Positions 9,644-19,005 of a DNA stretch of 64,000 nucleotides are shown here, one piece after another. Both the position numbers and the translations under genes were made by a program. The DNA is from Candidatus Bathyarchaeota archaeon (GTDB lineage Archaea > Thermoproteota > Bathyarchaeia > JAPDIZ01), in assembly GCA_029259355.1 (NCBI GenBank), contig JAPDIZ010000002.1, positions 62,001 through 126,000 on the forward strand, written 5' to 3'. A model generated the notes under the pieces. The model did not search any database and was not told the DNA's origin. It saw only the letters and a program-made list of their open reading frames with translations. How positions within the stretch are numbered: the stretch's first letter is position 1; every line of letters starts with the position of its first letter.

Positions 9644-10342
9644 GTGGCTCCGGTGAAGATCGTGGGCGTCTCGCACGTAGACGTGGGGTATGCTCGAAGA
9701 GTTGCTTCGTTGATCAGGGAGGAGAAGCCTTCAGTGGTTGCGGTGGAGCTTTGCCCAGCTCGCCTATTCGTTATACGCCAGCTCCTCCTCGCGGAAACGC
9801 CTAGAGCTCCCAAGGTATCCAGCCTCGCGCGCTTGGGGTTGCTGGGTGCATTGATTTCGTTGGTTGAGCGGTTCTTCGGCGTCAAGTCGGGAACTGTTCC
9901 CGGCCTCGAGATGGGCGCTGCCGTAGAGGCTGCGCGTAAGATAGGGGTTCCGGTTGTGCCCATAGACCGTCCAATTCTTGCTACCATGGAGGAGCTGAAG
10001 CGCATTCCGCTTAGGGAAAAAGCGGGTCTGTTTTTGAGCGCTCTCTCCTCAATAGTCGCCGCTCTTTTGCTTCCTAAGCTCGAGCTTTCGATAGATGAAC
10101 TCTTGGCTTCTTTTGAGCAGCGATACCCCAACGCCTACCGTGTCTTGGTGAGCGAGCGAGACGCCTACATGGCGGAGAAGTTGGTGGAGATTTCGAAGAG
10201 GTCTGAGGGCTTGGTCTTAGCTGTTGTGGGAGCTGGGCACGTAGAGGGTTTGCGGAGAGAGCTGTTGAGGAGGGGGGTTGTGGACGTAAGCGCTGTCTAC
10301 GAGCCTCGGGTAAGCGTAGGCGGTTTGACCACGTGTTGTTGA
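9644..10342 (+). CDS. TraB-domain protein
   Basis: VGVSHVDVGYARRVASLIREEKPSVVAVELCPARL...VVGAGHVEGL. Confidence 0.85.
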   Translation: MAPVKIVGVSHVDVGYARRVASLIREEKPSVVAVELCPARLFVIRQLLLAETPRAPKVSSLARLGLLGALISLVERFFGVKSGTVPGLEMGAAVEAARKIGVPVVPIDRPILATMEELKRIPLREKAGLFLSALSSIVAALLLPKLELSIDELLASFEQRYPNAYRVLVSERDAYMAEKLVEISKRSEGLVLAVVGAGHVEGLRRELLRRGVVDVSAVYEPRVSVGGLTTCC

Positions 10343-10394
10343 AAAGCTTGATAGAGCTCTATGCGCCATAAATTTTGGGCTGGAGCTGGTTTGT

Positions 10395-11582
10395 ATGGGC
10401 GTGTTGCCGCTTGAGGGAATTCGCATCCTCGACTTCTCCCGATACCTTCCAGGGCCCTTCTGCACAATGATACTGGCTGACTTGGGCGCAGAGGTCATCA
10501 TGGTTGAGGAAGTTGGCGGAGGTCTCAACCGAAGGATTCCACCCATGATCGGCAGCGAAAGCTCGTTCTTCCTACTAATCAACCGAAACAAGAAGAGCAT
10601 TACGCTGAACCTAAGGACCGAGGAGGGTAGAGAAGTCGCGTACAAGCTTATCGAGCGCGTAGACGTGTTGGTTGAGCAGTTTAGGCCAGGCGTCATGAAG
10701 AGGCTTGGATTGGACTACGAGACGGTGAGCAAGATAAACCCAAGAATCATCTACTGCTCGATAACAGGCTATGGACAAGATGGTCCATACGTTCGGTATC
10801 CGGGACACGACGTAAACTACCTTAGCATCGCTGGGATACTGGGCTTCACCGGGCTGAGAGGTGGTCCACCAGTCATACCCGGCGTCCAGATAGGCGACAT
10901 AGGTGGTGGAGCGCTTTACGCGGTGATAGGCATCCTCGCCGCTCTCGCCGCTAGGGAGAAGACGGGGAGAGGGCAGTATGTGGATATATCCATGACCGAT
11001 GGAGCGCTTTCGTGGACTGTGTACCCCGCTAGCATATACTTGGGCACGGGAAAGCCTCCTGAGCGCGGCGCCACCCTTCTCACGGGAGGACTGCCCTACT
11101 ACAACGTCTACGAAACCAAGGATGGCAAATACATCAGCTTGGGGCTTATTGGGGAGCCGCACTTCTGGAGAAACCTATGCAAGCTGCTTGGGCGCGAGGA
11201 GTGGGGGGAGTTAGATCCGCTTGGCTTGACTCCAGAGCAAGTTGAGGAGATTACTGAGTACTTCAAGGAAGCGTTTAAGAAGAGGACTCGAGACGAGTGG
11301 TTCAAGCTTTTGATAGAGGCCGATGTTCCCGCAGCACCAGTCTACGACTTGGACGAGGTGTTTAGGGATCCGCAGGTTCTTCACCGAAAGATGGTAGTGG
11401 AGATAGACCATCCGACGCTGGGCAAGATCAAGCAGCTAGGTATCCCCATAAAGATGTCGGACACCCCCGGGCAGATCAGGACGCCTCCACCGCTGCTTGG
11501 ACAGCACACCGAGGAGATACTCAGGGAGCTGGGCTACAGCCAAGCAGACATAGAGAGAATGAGAAGAGCTGGCGTTATATAG
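10395..11582 (+). CDS. CaiB/BaiF-type CoA-transferase
   Basis: GIRILDFSRYLPGPFCTMILADLGAEVIMVE...NRNKKSITLNLRTEEGRE...GQYVDISMTD. Confidence 0.95.
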   Translation: MGVLPLEGIRILDFSRYLPGPFCTMILADLGAEVIMVEEVGGGLNRRIPPMIGSESSFFLLINRNKKSITLNLRTEEGREVAYKLIERVDVLVEQFRPGVMKRLGLDYETVSKINPRIIYCSITGYGQDGPYVRYPGHDVNYLSIAGILGFTGLRGGPPVIPGVQIGDIGGGALYAVIGILAALAAREKTGRGQYVDISMTDGALSWTVYPASIYLGTGKPPERGATLLTGGLPYYNVYETKDGKYISLGLIGEPHFWRNLCKLLGREEWGELDPLGLTPEQVEEITEYFKEAFKKRTRDEWFKLLIEADVPAAPVYDLDEVFRDPQVLHRKMVVEIDHPTLGKIKQLGIPIKMSDTPGQIRTPPPLLGQHTEEILRELGYSQADIERMRRAGVI

Positions 11583-11592
11583 GCTACGACCT

Positions 11593-12300
11593 CTACATCT
11601 CGTAACCAGCTTCTCTAAGCAGCTCAACCATTAGGCGAGCGTTTCTCAGCATCCAATGATCGTTGTTGAAGAAGACGTAGACTGTGGTGGCTTCAGACCT
11701 GACTATAGCGTCAACGACTTCTCTGAGCTCTTCCTCAGAGTAGTCGTGGGCGTACCAGCCCTCCCTCCCGTGCAGCCTCGCATAGGCTATGCCCCTCGAA
11801 GCGTAGACGCCGCCAGGCGGTAGGCCGCTAAACATGGGAGAGTCTGGGGTTACGAACACCACACCCACCTCCTCCAAGGCTTGCACAACCTCTTTGGTGA
11901 ACCAGCTCACGTGACGAGGCTCAACAGCTATCTTGCCAGACTCAGCAAACCGCTGAATCCTCTTCAGCACCTCTTGGTTGAAGGAGAGGGAAGGTGGTAG
12001 CTGAAGCAGGTATAGGTCGATGAGCTCCTCCATCGGGTTAAACCTAGCCCTAAACCTCTCCCAAGTCTTTAGAGAGGGATCTCCGAGCTTCCTCAAGTGG
12101 GTGATAGATTGGTGAACCTTGATCACCCACCTAAGAGCTTTCCCAGTCTTAGCCCAACCCCTCACTTGGTTGGGGAAGGGGAAGCGATAGAAACTCATGT
12201 TCAGCTCTATGGCGTTTAGCCTTGAGTTGTTGACGTACCACCTCAGTCCCTCAGGATTCCAATCATAAGACCATCCGCTTGTGCCGACAAACGCCTTCAT
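11593..12300 (-). CDS. DUF72 family protein
   Basis: FVGTSGWSYDWN...NAIELNMSFYRFP...AVEPRHVSWF...YVFFNNDHW. Confidence 0.88.
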   Translation of the reverse strand: MKAFVGTSGWSYDWNPEGLRWYVNNSRLNAIELNMSFYRFPFPNQVRGWAKTGKALRWVIKVHQSITHLRKLGDPSLKTWERFRARFNPMEELIDLYLLQLPPSLSFNQEVLKRIQRFAESGKIAVEPRHVSWFTKEVVQALEEVGVVFVTPDSPMFSGLPPGGVYASRGIAYARLHGREGWYAHDYSEEELREVVDAIVRSEATTVYVFFNNDHWMLRNARLMVELLREAGYEM

Positions 12301-12417
12301 CGCCGCGCCCTACGTCTAGCTCTTGATGCATAGTTTGGAGAAGGCTGTGATAAGGTTTGAGCGGTTTCTCTCGACGTGATTCAGTGAGAAAATTCTTTTA
12401 TGTAATTACTTTTTGTA

Positions 12418-12669
12418 ATGCATCTGGTGAATGCTTTGAGCAAGCCATACGTGCTTACGGTAAGGATCGACCGAGAGCTTAGGGAGCGTATGAGAAAAAT
12501 TAGGATCAACTGGTCTGAGTTTGTTAGAGAAGCTATTCGCCAAAGAGTTGAGCTGGAGGAGCGGAAGGCAGCTGGAGAGAGGCTCCTCAAAGCGTTGGAG
12601 GAGAGGAGGTATGAGGTTCCTAAGGGCTTCATCAACTCTGTGATAAGAGAAGCTAGGGAGGGGCGTTGA
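12418..12669 (+). CDS. VapB-type ribbon-helix-helix antitoxin
   Basis: 83 aa; VLTVRIDRELRERMRKIRINWSEFVREAIRQRVE; overlaps the downstream PIN toxin gene by 4 nt. Confidence 0.85.
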   Translation: MHLVNALSKPYVLTVRIDRELRERMRKIRINWSEFVREAIRQRVELEERKAAGERLLKALEERRYEVPKGFINSVIREAREGR

Positions 12670-13091
12670 AGGAGTACGTAGTAGATGCGTCGGTTGTCGC
12701 TCGCTTCGTGCTAGCTGAGGACCTCTCAGACAAAGCTCAAGAGCTCTTGAAGGATTTTCTAGGAGGCATGGCTAGGCTTTTCGCTCCTCCCCTAGTAGTG
12801 TATGAGGTTGGCAACGCGCTTTGGAGGGCTTGTCAACGAGGATACATATCGCCAGATGTTGCAAAAGAGGGGCTTAGAGACTTTCTAAGGCTCGGAATAA
12901 CCTTCGTGGAATTGAGTGAGGAAGAGCTATGCGATGCCCTCGACTGGAGTATTGAAGCAAAAACCACCTACTACGACACCGTCTACGTTAAAACCGCTGA
13001 GAAGTTGGGCAAAACTCTGCTGACGGCAGATGAAAAGCTATACAGAAGGGCTAGGAATATTGTTCCAATGGTTCATTTACGAGAGTACTAA
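12666..13091 (+). CDS. VapC-type PIN-domain toxin
   Basis: YVVDASVVARFVLAED...YYDTVYVKTAEKLGKTLLTADEKLY. Confidence 0.92.
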   Translation: MKEYVVDASVVARFVLAEDLSDKAQELLKDFLGGMARLFAPPLVVYEVGNALWRACQRGYISPDVAKEGLRDFLRLGITFVELSEEELCDALDWSIEAKTTYYDTVYVKTAEKLGKTLLTADEKLYRRARNIVPMVHLREY

Positions 13092-13243
13092 CACCGTACA
13101 AACCTATGGAGTACGCCGCCTGAGCTGAAGTTCTTACTCGACCTCGGCGTTGGCAAAAAGAGTTGTTTGAAAAATCTTCCTGCAACGACCACAAGTGGAT
13201 GCGGGGTTTTGAGTAGGTTGTTATTAGCAAAAGAGTAAAGCCT

Positions 13244-15310
13244 TTGGCAATGCATTATTTGGGTGGAGGCATACCTAGCAAAGCCGCGGCTGAACGGCTT
13301 TGTAGAAGGGGTATGGGGGAAGCTGTCGCGAAGAGATTTGAGAAGCAGCGTACGCTAAGTGCGTTTGTCGGCTGGAAAAAGAACTCGGTTTACGCAAGGT
13401 GTGCCTTAGCCCTAGCCTTTTGCTACTCCATCTTCTTCTCGATCTACTCCATCGCTCTCCACAAAAGCTTCGTAAGCCAAAGCGATGTCGGCAAGTTTGC
13501 CCAAGCTCTTTGGACAACCATCAACCGAGGAGAGCTCCTCAAGTCAAACGTCCACGTATGCACAGCCAACCCATCGGGAAGCTATTTCGGGAGGCACTTC
13601 GCCCCCATAGTCTTAGCCCTCATCCCCTTCTTCGCGCTGCACCAAAGCCCCGAAACCCTTCTCGCGATAAAGTCTTTTGCGGTTGGCTTCAGCGCCCTAC
13701 CCCTCTACCACATCTCGCAGAAGCTTCTGCGCAGCGAGCGCTTAGCGCTCTCGGTAACAGCTCTCTACTTGCTAAACCCTTCTCTGCTGAGCGCGCAGCT
13801 ATTTGGCTTTCAAGAGCAGTGCTTCCTCCCCCTCTTCGTCTTCCTAATGTACCTGATGTACTTGAGGGGGAGCGCGCTGGGCTTCTTCTCCTTTTTGGTG
13901 CTTAGCCTATCAGTGAGCGAATTTGTCCCCATAATGCTGGTGATGTTCTTCCTTGGGCTAGCGGTGAGCGACTATGGCCTGAGGAAGGTGTTCGCTAAGG
14001 AGCTTTGGGCAAGCCAGAGGGGTAGGTGGCTCTTGGCTGCTTTGCTGGTATCGGTTGGGTGGTTGCTTCTGACCAACTACGTGATGAGGCTTTTTTCGCC
14101 CCTTGGCATGTCAGCATCTATCAGCTCGTTTCTACCTGAGGAGGCTAAGGACACTACGCCATGGGGCATCGCGATCGCCCTCATAAGCAACCCGAGCGCT
14201 CTTCTGAGAATCGCATCGCTTGATGTAGAGAAGAAGTTTCTCGGCTTAACCCTGTTTCTCGCTCCACTGCTTTGGCTACCGCTTGCCGAGCCTACGTTTA
14301 TCCTCTCCTCAGCTCCATACTTCTTCTTAGCCTGGACGTCTCTCCTCAGCGCCTACTACTTGGTGGAGATACACTACCCCTTCTACCTAATCTCGTTCGC
14401 CTTCATAGGGTTCGTAAGAGCTCTCGAGAAGCACAGGCTTCAAAGCCTCGTAGCCATAGCCTTGGTCGCTACCGTAGCCCTCTACTCGAGGGCATGGGTT
14501 CACTACTACGCAGATCGCAGCGCTATCCCCGTCTTCGACGAGCGCGTAGCAGCTCTTGAGAAAGCCATTTCCCTGATCCCGCGAGACGGCTCTGTTTTGG
14601 CAGATGATGACGTTTTTTCCCACCTCGCTACTAGAGAAAACGCATACTGCCTCTACGACCAATCCGCTTTTCAAGACATGGTGCGCTGCTTAGGCGGGTT
14701 AGAAGTAGACTACGTCGTAGTCGATAGGGTAAACGGAAATGCTTGGGGAGGAGGGGGGTGCGGCGGCAGGCTCATACCCTTTGCTCTCGACATGCTGCGC
14801 TCAGGTCGATACAGTCTCTACGCTTGGGGAGGTGGGGTGAGGGTGTTGAAAAAGGGTTACGTCGGCGAGACCATCGTGTTGGCGAACAGCGAGCACTACG
14901 ACTTTCGTGCTCTCCTCATCCCAAAGACTATCTCCACCACATTCGACCCCTCTTCCCAAAGCAGCTACGTCATAGCTCATGAGAGAGGATCTGGCGTCGG
15001 AACCATGTGGTTCGGCCCCTACACCACCCTAATACCCGGTAAGTACGTCGCCACCTACCGGATCAAGGTGGTCGGCGAAGTCAACAAAAACCAGCACCTG
15101 CTAGACGTTGACGTAAGCTCGGGATACGGAACGGTGCTCTACGCCTCCAAGCAGGTGTTTGGGAGAGACGTTCCCAAGAGCGGGCAGTGGTTCGACGTAG
15201 TCCTCGAGTTCGAGGTTGATGAAATGAGGTCAGACTTCGAGTTTAGGGGCTTTGCCAAAAGCGACGTCTCGATATACCTAGACTACATCCTCATCAAGCG
15301 CGTAGGCTAG
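13244..15310 (+). CDS. DUF2079-type polytopic membrane protein
   Basis: 688 aa, SQSDVGKFAQALWTTINRGELLKS and multiple TM helices with a C-terminal soluble region. Confidence 0.75.
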   Translation: MAMHYLGGGIPSKAAAERLCRRGMGEAVAKRFEKQRTLSAFVGWKKNSVYARCALALAFCYSIFFSIYSIALHKSFVSQSDVGKFAQALWTTINRGELLKSNVHVCTANPSGSYFGRHFAPIVLALIPFFALHQSPETLLAIKSFAVGFSALPLYHISQKLLRSERLALSVTALYLLNPSLLSAQLFGFQEQCFLPLFVFLMYLMYLRGSALGFFSFLVLSLSVSEFVPIMLVMFFLGLAVSDYGLRKVFAKELWASQRGRWLLAALLVSVGWLLLTNYVMRLFSPLGMSASISSFLPEEAKDTTPWGIAIALISNPSALLRIASLDVEKKFLGLTLFLAPLLWLPLAEPTFILSSAPYFFLAWTSLLSAYYLVEIHYPFYLISFAFIGFVRALEKHRLQSLVAIALVATVALYSRAWVHYYADRSAIPVFDERVAALEKAISLIPRDGSVLADDDVFSHLATRENAYCLYDQSAFQDMVRCLGGLEVDYVVVDRVNGNAWGGGGCGGRLIPFALDMLRSGRYSLYAWGGGVRVLKKGYVGETIVLANSEHYDFRALLIPKTISTTFDPSSQSSYVIAHERGSGVGTMWFGPYTTLIPGKYVATYRIKVVGEVNKNQHLLDVDVSSGYGTVLYASKQVFGRDVPKSGQWFDVVLEFEVDEMRSDFEFRGFAKSDVSIYLDYILIKRVG

Positions 15311-15383
15311 AACCTCTCATCGCTTTAGGACAAAGAAAAAAGCCATTTTGACGTAGAAGTCGAGTACCTCGTAAAGGGCGGAG

Positions 15384-16499
15384 GTGGATGCGTCCAAAGC
15401 AGCTCCTCATCTGGGGGAGCCTATGCTATACTTCGTCTTCGCGACGGGGAGATGCAACCTGAGGTGCTGGTACTGTGGAGGGAGCTTTTCGCCCGAGGTT
15501 GTTCCTTGGGAGGTTGAGTACCGAGTTGAGGATCTAGCGCGCTTCATCGAAGAGGATGAAGAAGAAGCTGTTGTAGCCTTCTATGGAGGAGAGCCTCTCC
15601 TAAACCCAGGGTTTATCGAAGAGGTTTTGGACAAGGTCCCAGCTAAGCAATTCGTTATACAGACAAACGGGTTGCTCGTCAAAGAGCTTAGCGCTAAGCG
15701 GTGGAGAATGTTCGACACCGTTCTGCTTTCGATAGATGGCCGCCCCCACGTCACAGACTTCTACCGCGGACGCGGAGTATACGAGAAAGTGGTTTCGGCA
15801 GCGCACTACCTGAGGGGCATAGGCTTCGAGGGAGATCTAGTGGCTAGGATGGCTGTCTCCGAGCAGAGCAACATCTACGAAGAAGTTGCTCACCTCCTAA
15901 GCCTAGGGGTTTTCGACCACGTGCACTGGCAGCTCGACGTAGTTTGGAGCGATAGGTGGAGGGATTTCGAGGGCTGGCTCAAAGCCTCCTACCTCCTCGG
16001 TGTGGAGAAGCTTGCAAGTCTCTGGGTAAGCAAGTTGGTGAAAGGAAGGGTATTGGGGATCGCTCCATTCCTGGGGATATATCGGGCTTTAGCAACTGGT
16101 TGCTGCGAAAAGCCCCCATGTGGGTCAGGGAGAAGCTCCTTCGCAGTTTTAACCAACGGCAAAGTCATCGCATGCCCCATCGCTGTAGACGCTAGCTGGG
16201 CTTACCTCGGAGACATTTGGACTGCCAAGCCCTCGCTCATCAGGAACGCCTTTTCGATTGGGGAGCCGTGCACAAGCTGCGAGGAGTACGAGGTGTGTGG
16301 AGGCAGATGCCTATACGCCTACAAGGAGAGGCTTTGGGGAGAAGAAGGCTTTAGAAAGATATGCTTAGCCACCAAGCACACAATCGCTCAGGTAAGAAAA
16401 CACCTCCGCTTAATCAACGACTTGCTGGAGTCTGAGGTGGTGGAGAGGCACCAGCTCCTCTACCCCATATATAATAATACCATAGAAATTATTCCATAA
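15384..16499 (+). CDS. Radical SAM/SPASM domain protein
   Basis: ATGRCNLRCWYCGG, AFYGGEPLLNPGF, C-terminal CTSCEEYEVCGGRCLYA. Confidence 0.9.
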   Translation: MDASKAAPHLGEPMLYFVFATGRCNLRCWYCGGSFSPEVVPWEVEYRVEDLARFIEEDEEEAVVAFYGGEPLLNPGFIEEVLDKVPAKQFVIQTNGLLVKELSAKRWRMFDTVLLSIDGRPHVTDFYRGRGVYEKVVSAAHYLRGIGFEGDLVARMAVSEQSNIYEEVAHLLSLGVFDHVHWQLDVVWSDRWRDFEGWLKASYLLGVEKLASLWVSKLVKGRVLGIAPFLGIYRALATGCCEKPPCGSGRSSFAVLTNGKVIACPIAVDASWAYLGDIWTAKPSLIRNAFSIGEPCTSCEEYEVCGGRCLYAYKERLWGEEGFRKICLATKHTIAQVRKHLRLINDLLESEVVERHQLLYPIYNNTIEIIP

Positions 16500-16512
16500 G
16501 GAAGGAACTGCC

Positions 16513-17922
16513 TTGGAGCTGGACGAGGTCTTTGAGTACTACTCGCGCCCCCAAGTTGCTGAGGAGATTACGAAGTACTGCAGAGGGCGTTGGGTCGCCA
16601 TCGAGTGCTTGAAGACGGCTGAGGCGCAGAGGCTCTTCGTCCGCTACTGGAAGCGAGGAGGAGCTCCTCTCACCATAAGCTCACCCGATGAGCTCGTCGG
16701 AGCGTTGAAGAGGTTTAAGGGGCTTTGGCCTAGGTCGATCTATGCAACGCTAAACGTCTACAGGAGGATAGAGGAAGCTTCTGATCCAGAAGACCCATCC
16801 AACATAGCCTACACCACACCCGTTTGGGACATCGACGGCTCGCTGGAGGAGTGGGGGCTGATCGTCGAAGCTGCTGAAGCCATTCTGTCGGTGTTGGAGG
16901 AGGAAGGGGTTTCGAAGTCTGTCTACCTGAAGTGGTCTGGCCGAGGTATGCACATCCACGTACACGAAAAGGCTTTTTCGCAAGAAGTTCTGTCGAAGCA
17001 CAACCCTCTTGACATAGCCTACTCCGTGGTCGAATACGTCCTCCGCCGAGCAGAGGGCAGGCTTAGAGAGGTTATCGCTAAGTCGAGGGATGAGGAGAGG
17101 CCGCTTAAGGTGGAGAATGAGGTAGACCCTAAGCGCGTCTTCACAGCTCCCCTATCGCTCCATCGCCTACTTGATAGCTGCTGCGTATGCCTAAAGCCAA
17201 ACCAGCTCAGCGACTTCTCCCCCGACTGGGCTGACCCCCACGCCTTCAAGCACAGCAGCGACTGGGTGTTTTGCGAGGAGGGAGAAGCTGACTCCCTCGC
17301 TATCGAGGCGTTTTCGCGGGTAAAGGGCTACCCCGGCTGGCCTGGCGTTGAAAAGCCCACCACCGCCATAAGAACCGTTGTCGCCCGCCCCACTGAGCCA
17401 AAGCGCGTTGAGCAGAAGCTGGGTAGGTTTCAGGTGATGGCTCTTCTACAAGCAGCGAGGTACTTCTTGCTCACGGAGAACTTAGACATGGCCAAGTCGT
17501 TTGGCTTAAACAGAGCCATCTTCTACGCTTGGGCCAAGAGGAGGCCTAGGGAAAGGGTCCCGCCGAGGCGAATACCCCTCGAGAAGAAGGAGGTTGCTGA
17601 GGAAGAGCGAGAGGGTAGGAAGATGGTGTACGTCGGAAACGAGGGGGCTTTTGTCTCACCGAGAGGTTGGTTTGTGATAGGCGATACGGAGCAGACGCCA
17701 AAGGACTACGACCGCCAGATTGCTCGCAGAATAGACGCGGTGATTCCCTATGAAGAGGCTTGGGAAGCTGCGCTGGAGTACCTCAGGTCTCAGCCAAAGC
17801 AGTACCTGCTCGATCAGCAGAAGTTCTTCTCAAAGGTATACGAACCAGTTCGCGACAAATTCATCGAGGTAGTGGTGAAGAAGCTAGGCAAGCAGCAAAC
17901 CTTTGACCAATTCTTGAAGTGA
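16513..17922 (+). CDS. Archaeo-eukaryotic primase (AEP) superfamily protein, PriS-like
   Basis: TPVWDIDGS (DxD), VYLKWSGRGMHIHVH (SGRGxHxH), KRVFTAPLSLHRLLDSCCVCLKP (PriS-like SLH motif). Confidence 0.75.
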   Translation: MELDEVFEYYSRPQVAEEITKYCRGRWVAIECLKTAEAQRLFVRYWKRGGAPLTISSPDELVGALKRFKGLWPRSIYATLNVYRRIEEASDPEDPSNIAYTTPVWDIDGSLEEWGLIVEAAEAILSVLEEEGVSKSVYLKWSGRGMHIHVHEKAFSQEVLSKHNPLDIAYSVVEYVLRRAEGRLREVIAKSRDEERPLKVENEVDPKRVFTAPLSLHRLLDSCCVCLKPNQLSDFSPDWADPHAFKHSSDWVFCEEGEADSLAIEAFSRVKGYPGWPGVEKPTTAIRTVVARPTEPKRVEQKLGRFQVMALLQAARYFLLTENLDMAKSFGLNRAIFYAWAKRRPRERVPPRRIPLEKKEVAEEEREGRKMVYVGNEGAFVSPRGWFVIGDTEQTPKDYDRQIARRIDAVIPYEEAWEAALEYLRSQPKQYLLDQQKFFSKVYEPVRDKFIEVVVKKLGKQQTFDQFLK

Positions 17923-17974
17923 AAACGCAATCACTAAATGCGCTAAGCGCCTTGGGCATACCTCGGGAACGGCT

Positions 17975-18226
17975 TTGGAAAGCGTTAAGCTCGAGGAGCT
18001 CTTGGCCGTCAGAGAGAGGTCGTTGCCATCGGTTTTAGAAGCTGTAGCCCGTGTTCGCGTAAGGAGAGGTAGGCGCAAGTGGGTTAGAAAAAGGTCTGTG
18101 GAGCAGATCACCCGGCTTGCAGAACTTGCGGAGATACTATGGGAGGATTTGGAGGAAAAGGGAGTGTTTAGGTGGACTAACGAAGGGGTTTTGGAGGTTT
18201 TGGTAGAGGTTGGCGAGAAGCGCTAG
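17975..18226 (+). CDS. Small basic protein upstream of nucleotidyltransferase (possible partner)
   Basis: 83 aa ORF, TTG start, overlaps the next ORF by 17 nt. Confidence 0.5.
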   Translation: MESVKLEELLAVRERSLPSVLEAVARVRVRRGRRKWVRKRSVEQITRLAELAEILWEDLEEKGVFRWTNEGVLEVLVEVGEKR

Positions 18227-18821
18227 GCGAGAGGAATTTCTGAGAGAGTTTAGGGAGGAGGTACTGCCGCTGATTCAGCGCTTGGAAAACTCCATCGCAA
18301 AGCACCTCGCCCTTCTCTCCTACCTAAACACTTGGCTCGAGAGAAGCGGCGTGGGACGATTGGTCATAGTTGGGGGTTTTGCAGTCGAACTGTATAGTGG
18401 GGGGAGTTATAGAACCATAGACATAGATTTGGTGGTTGAGGGGGTTAATGCGGTAAGCGTTTTGCAGGATTTGTTGGAGGTCGTAGGCTTCGAACTTAGG
18501 GGCAGACACAGAATACCCGTGGAGCTTAGGGTTGTAGACAAGGCCATCGAGGTTGTCTCAACGATTTATGACAAGCCTAAGAACCCGGTTAGGGTAGAGG
18601 TGGGGAGGTATTGGTGCTATGTAGAGAGCCCTGAGGAATCGGTAATCAGCTGCCTCTCAGCGTATGTGTACTGGGAATCCGATGTCGATTTTGAAAAAGC
18701 AGTTGCTGTCCTAAGAGCTCAGCGAGATAGAATAGATAGGGATTATCTTGTGAAAAGAGCGAGAGAGGTCTCGATACATGACCCGCTGGAGAAGGCGATG
18801 GAGCTAGCTTTGGCGAGCTAA
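18210..18821 (+). CDS. Nucleotidyltransferase-fold protein
   Basis: RLVIVGGFAVELYSGGSYRTIDIDLVVEG (GG...DxD motif). Confidence 0.75.
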   Translation: MARSARREEFLREFREEVLPLIQRLENSIAKHLALLSYLNTWLERSGVGRLVIVGGFAVELYSGGSYRTIDIDLVVEGVNAVSVLQDLLEVVGFELRGRHRIPVELRVVDKAIEVVSTIYDKPKNPVRVEVGRYWCYVESPEESVISCLSAYVYWESDVDFEKAVAVLRAQRDRIDRDYLVKRAREVSIHDPLEKAMELALAS

Positions 18822-19005
18822 GCCTAGGGCATGATTGTTTGTGAATAGTGCTTTGCAGAGCTAGCCTAGGTCTTGACTGTGCAAACCACCTGCGTTCCGT
18901 CGTAGGAGACGATCTTCACCGAGTATTTGGTTGAGGGCTTTAGCACTCTAGTTATATCTCGGCGCAGAGAGTGTTATCGAAGGAGCTATCGCGCTAGCTG
19001 GGGTT

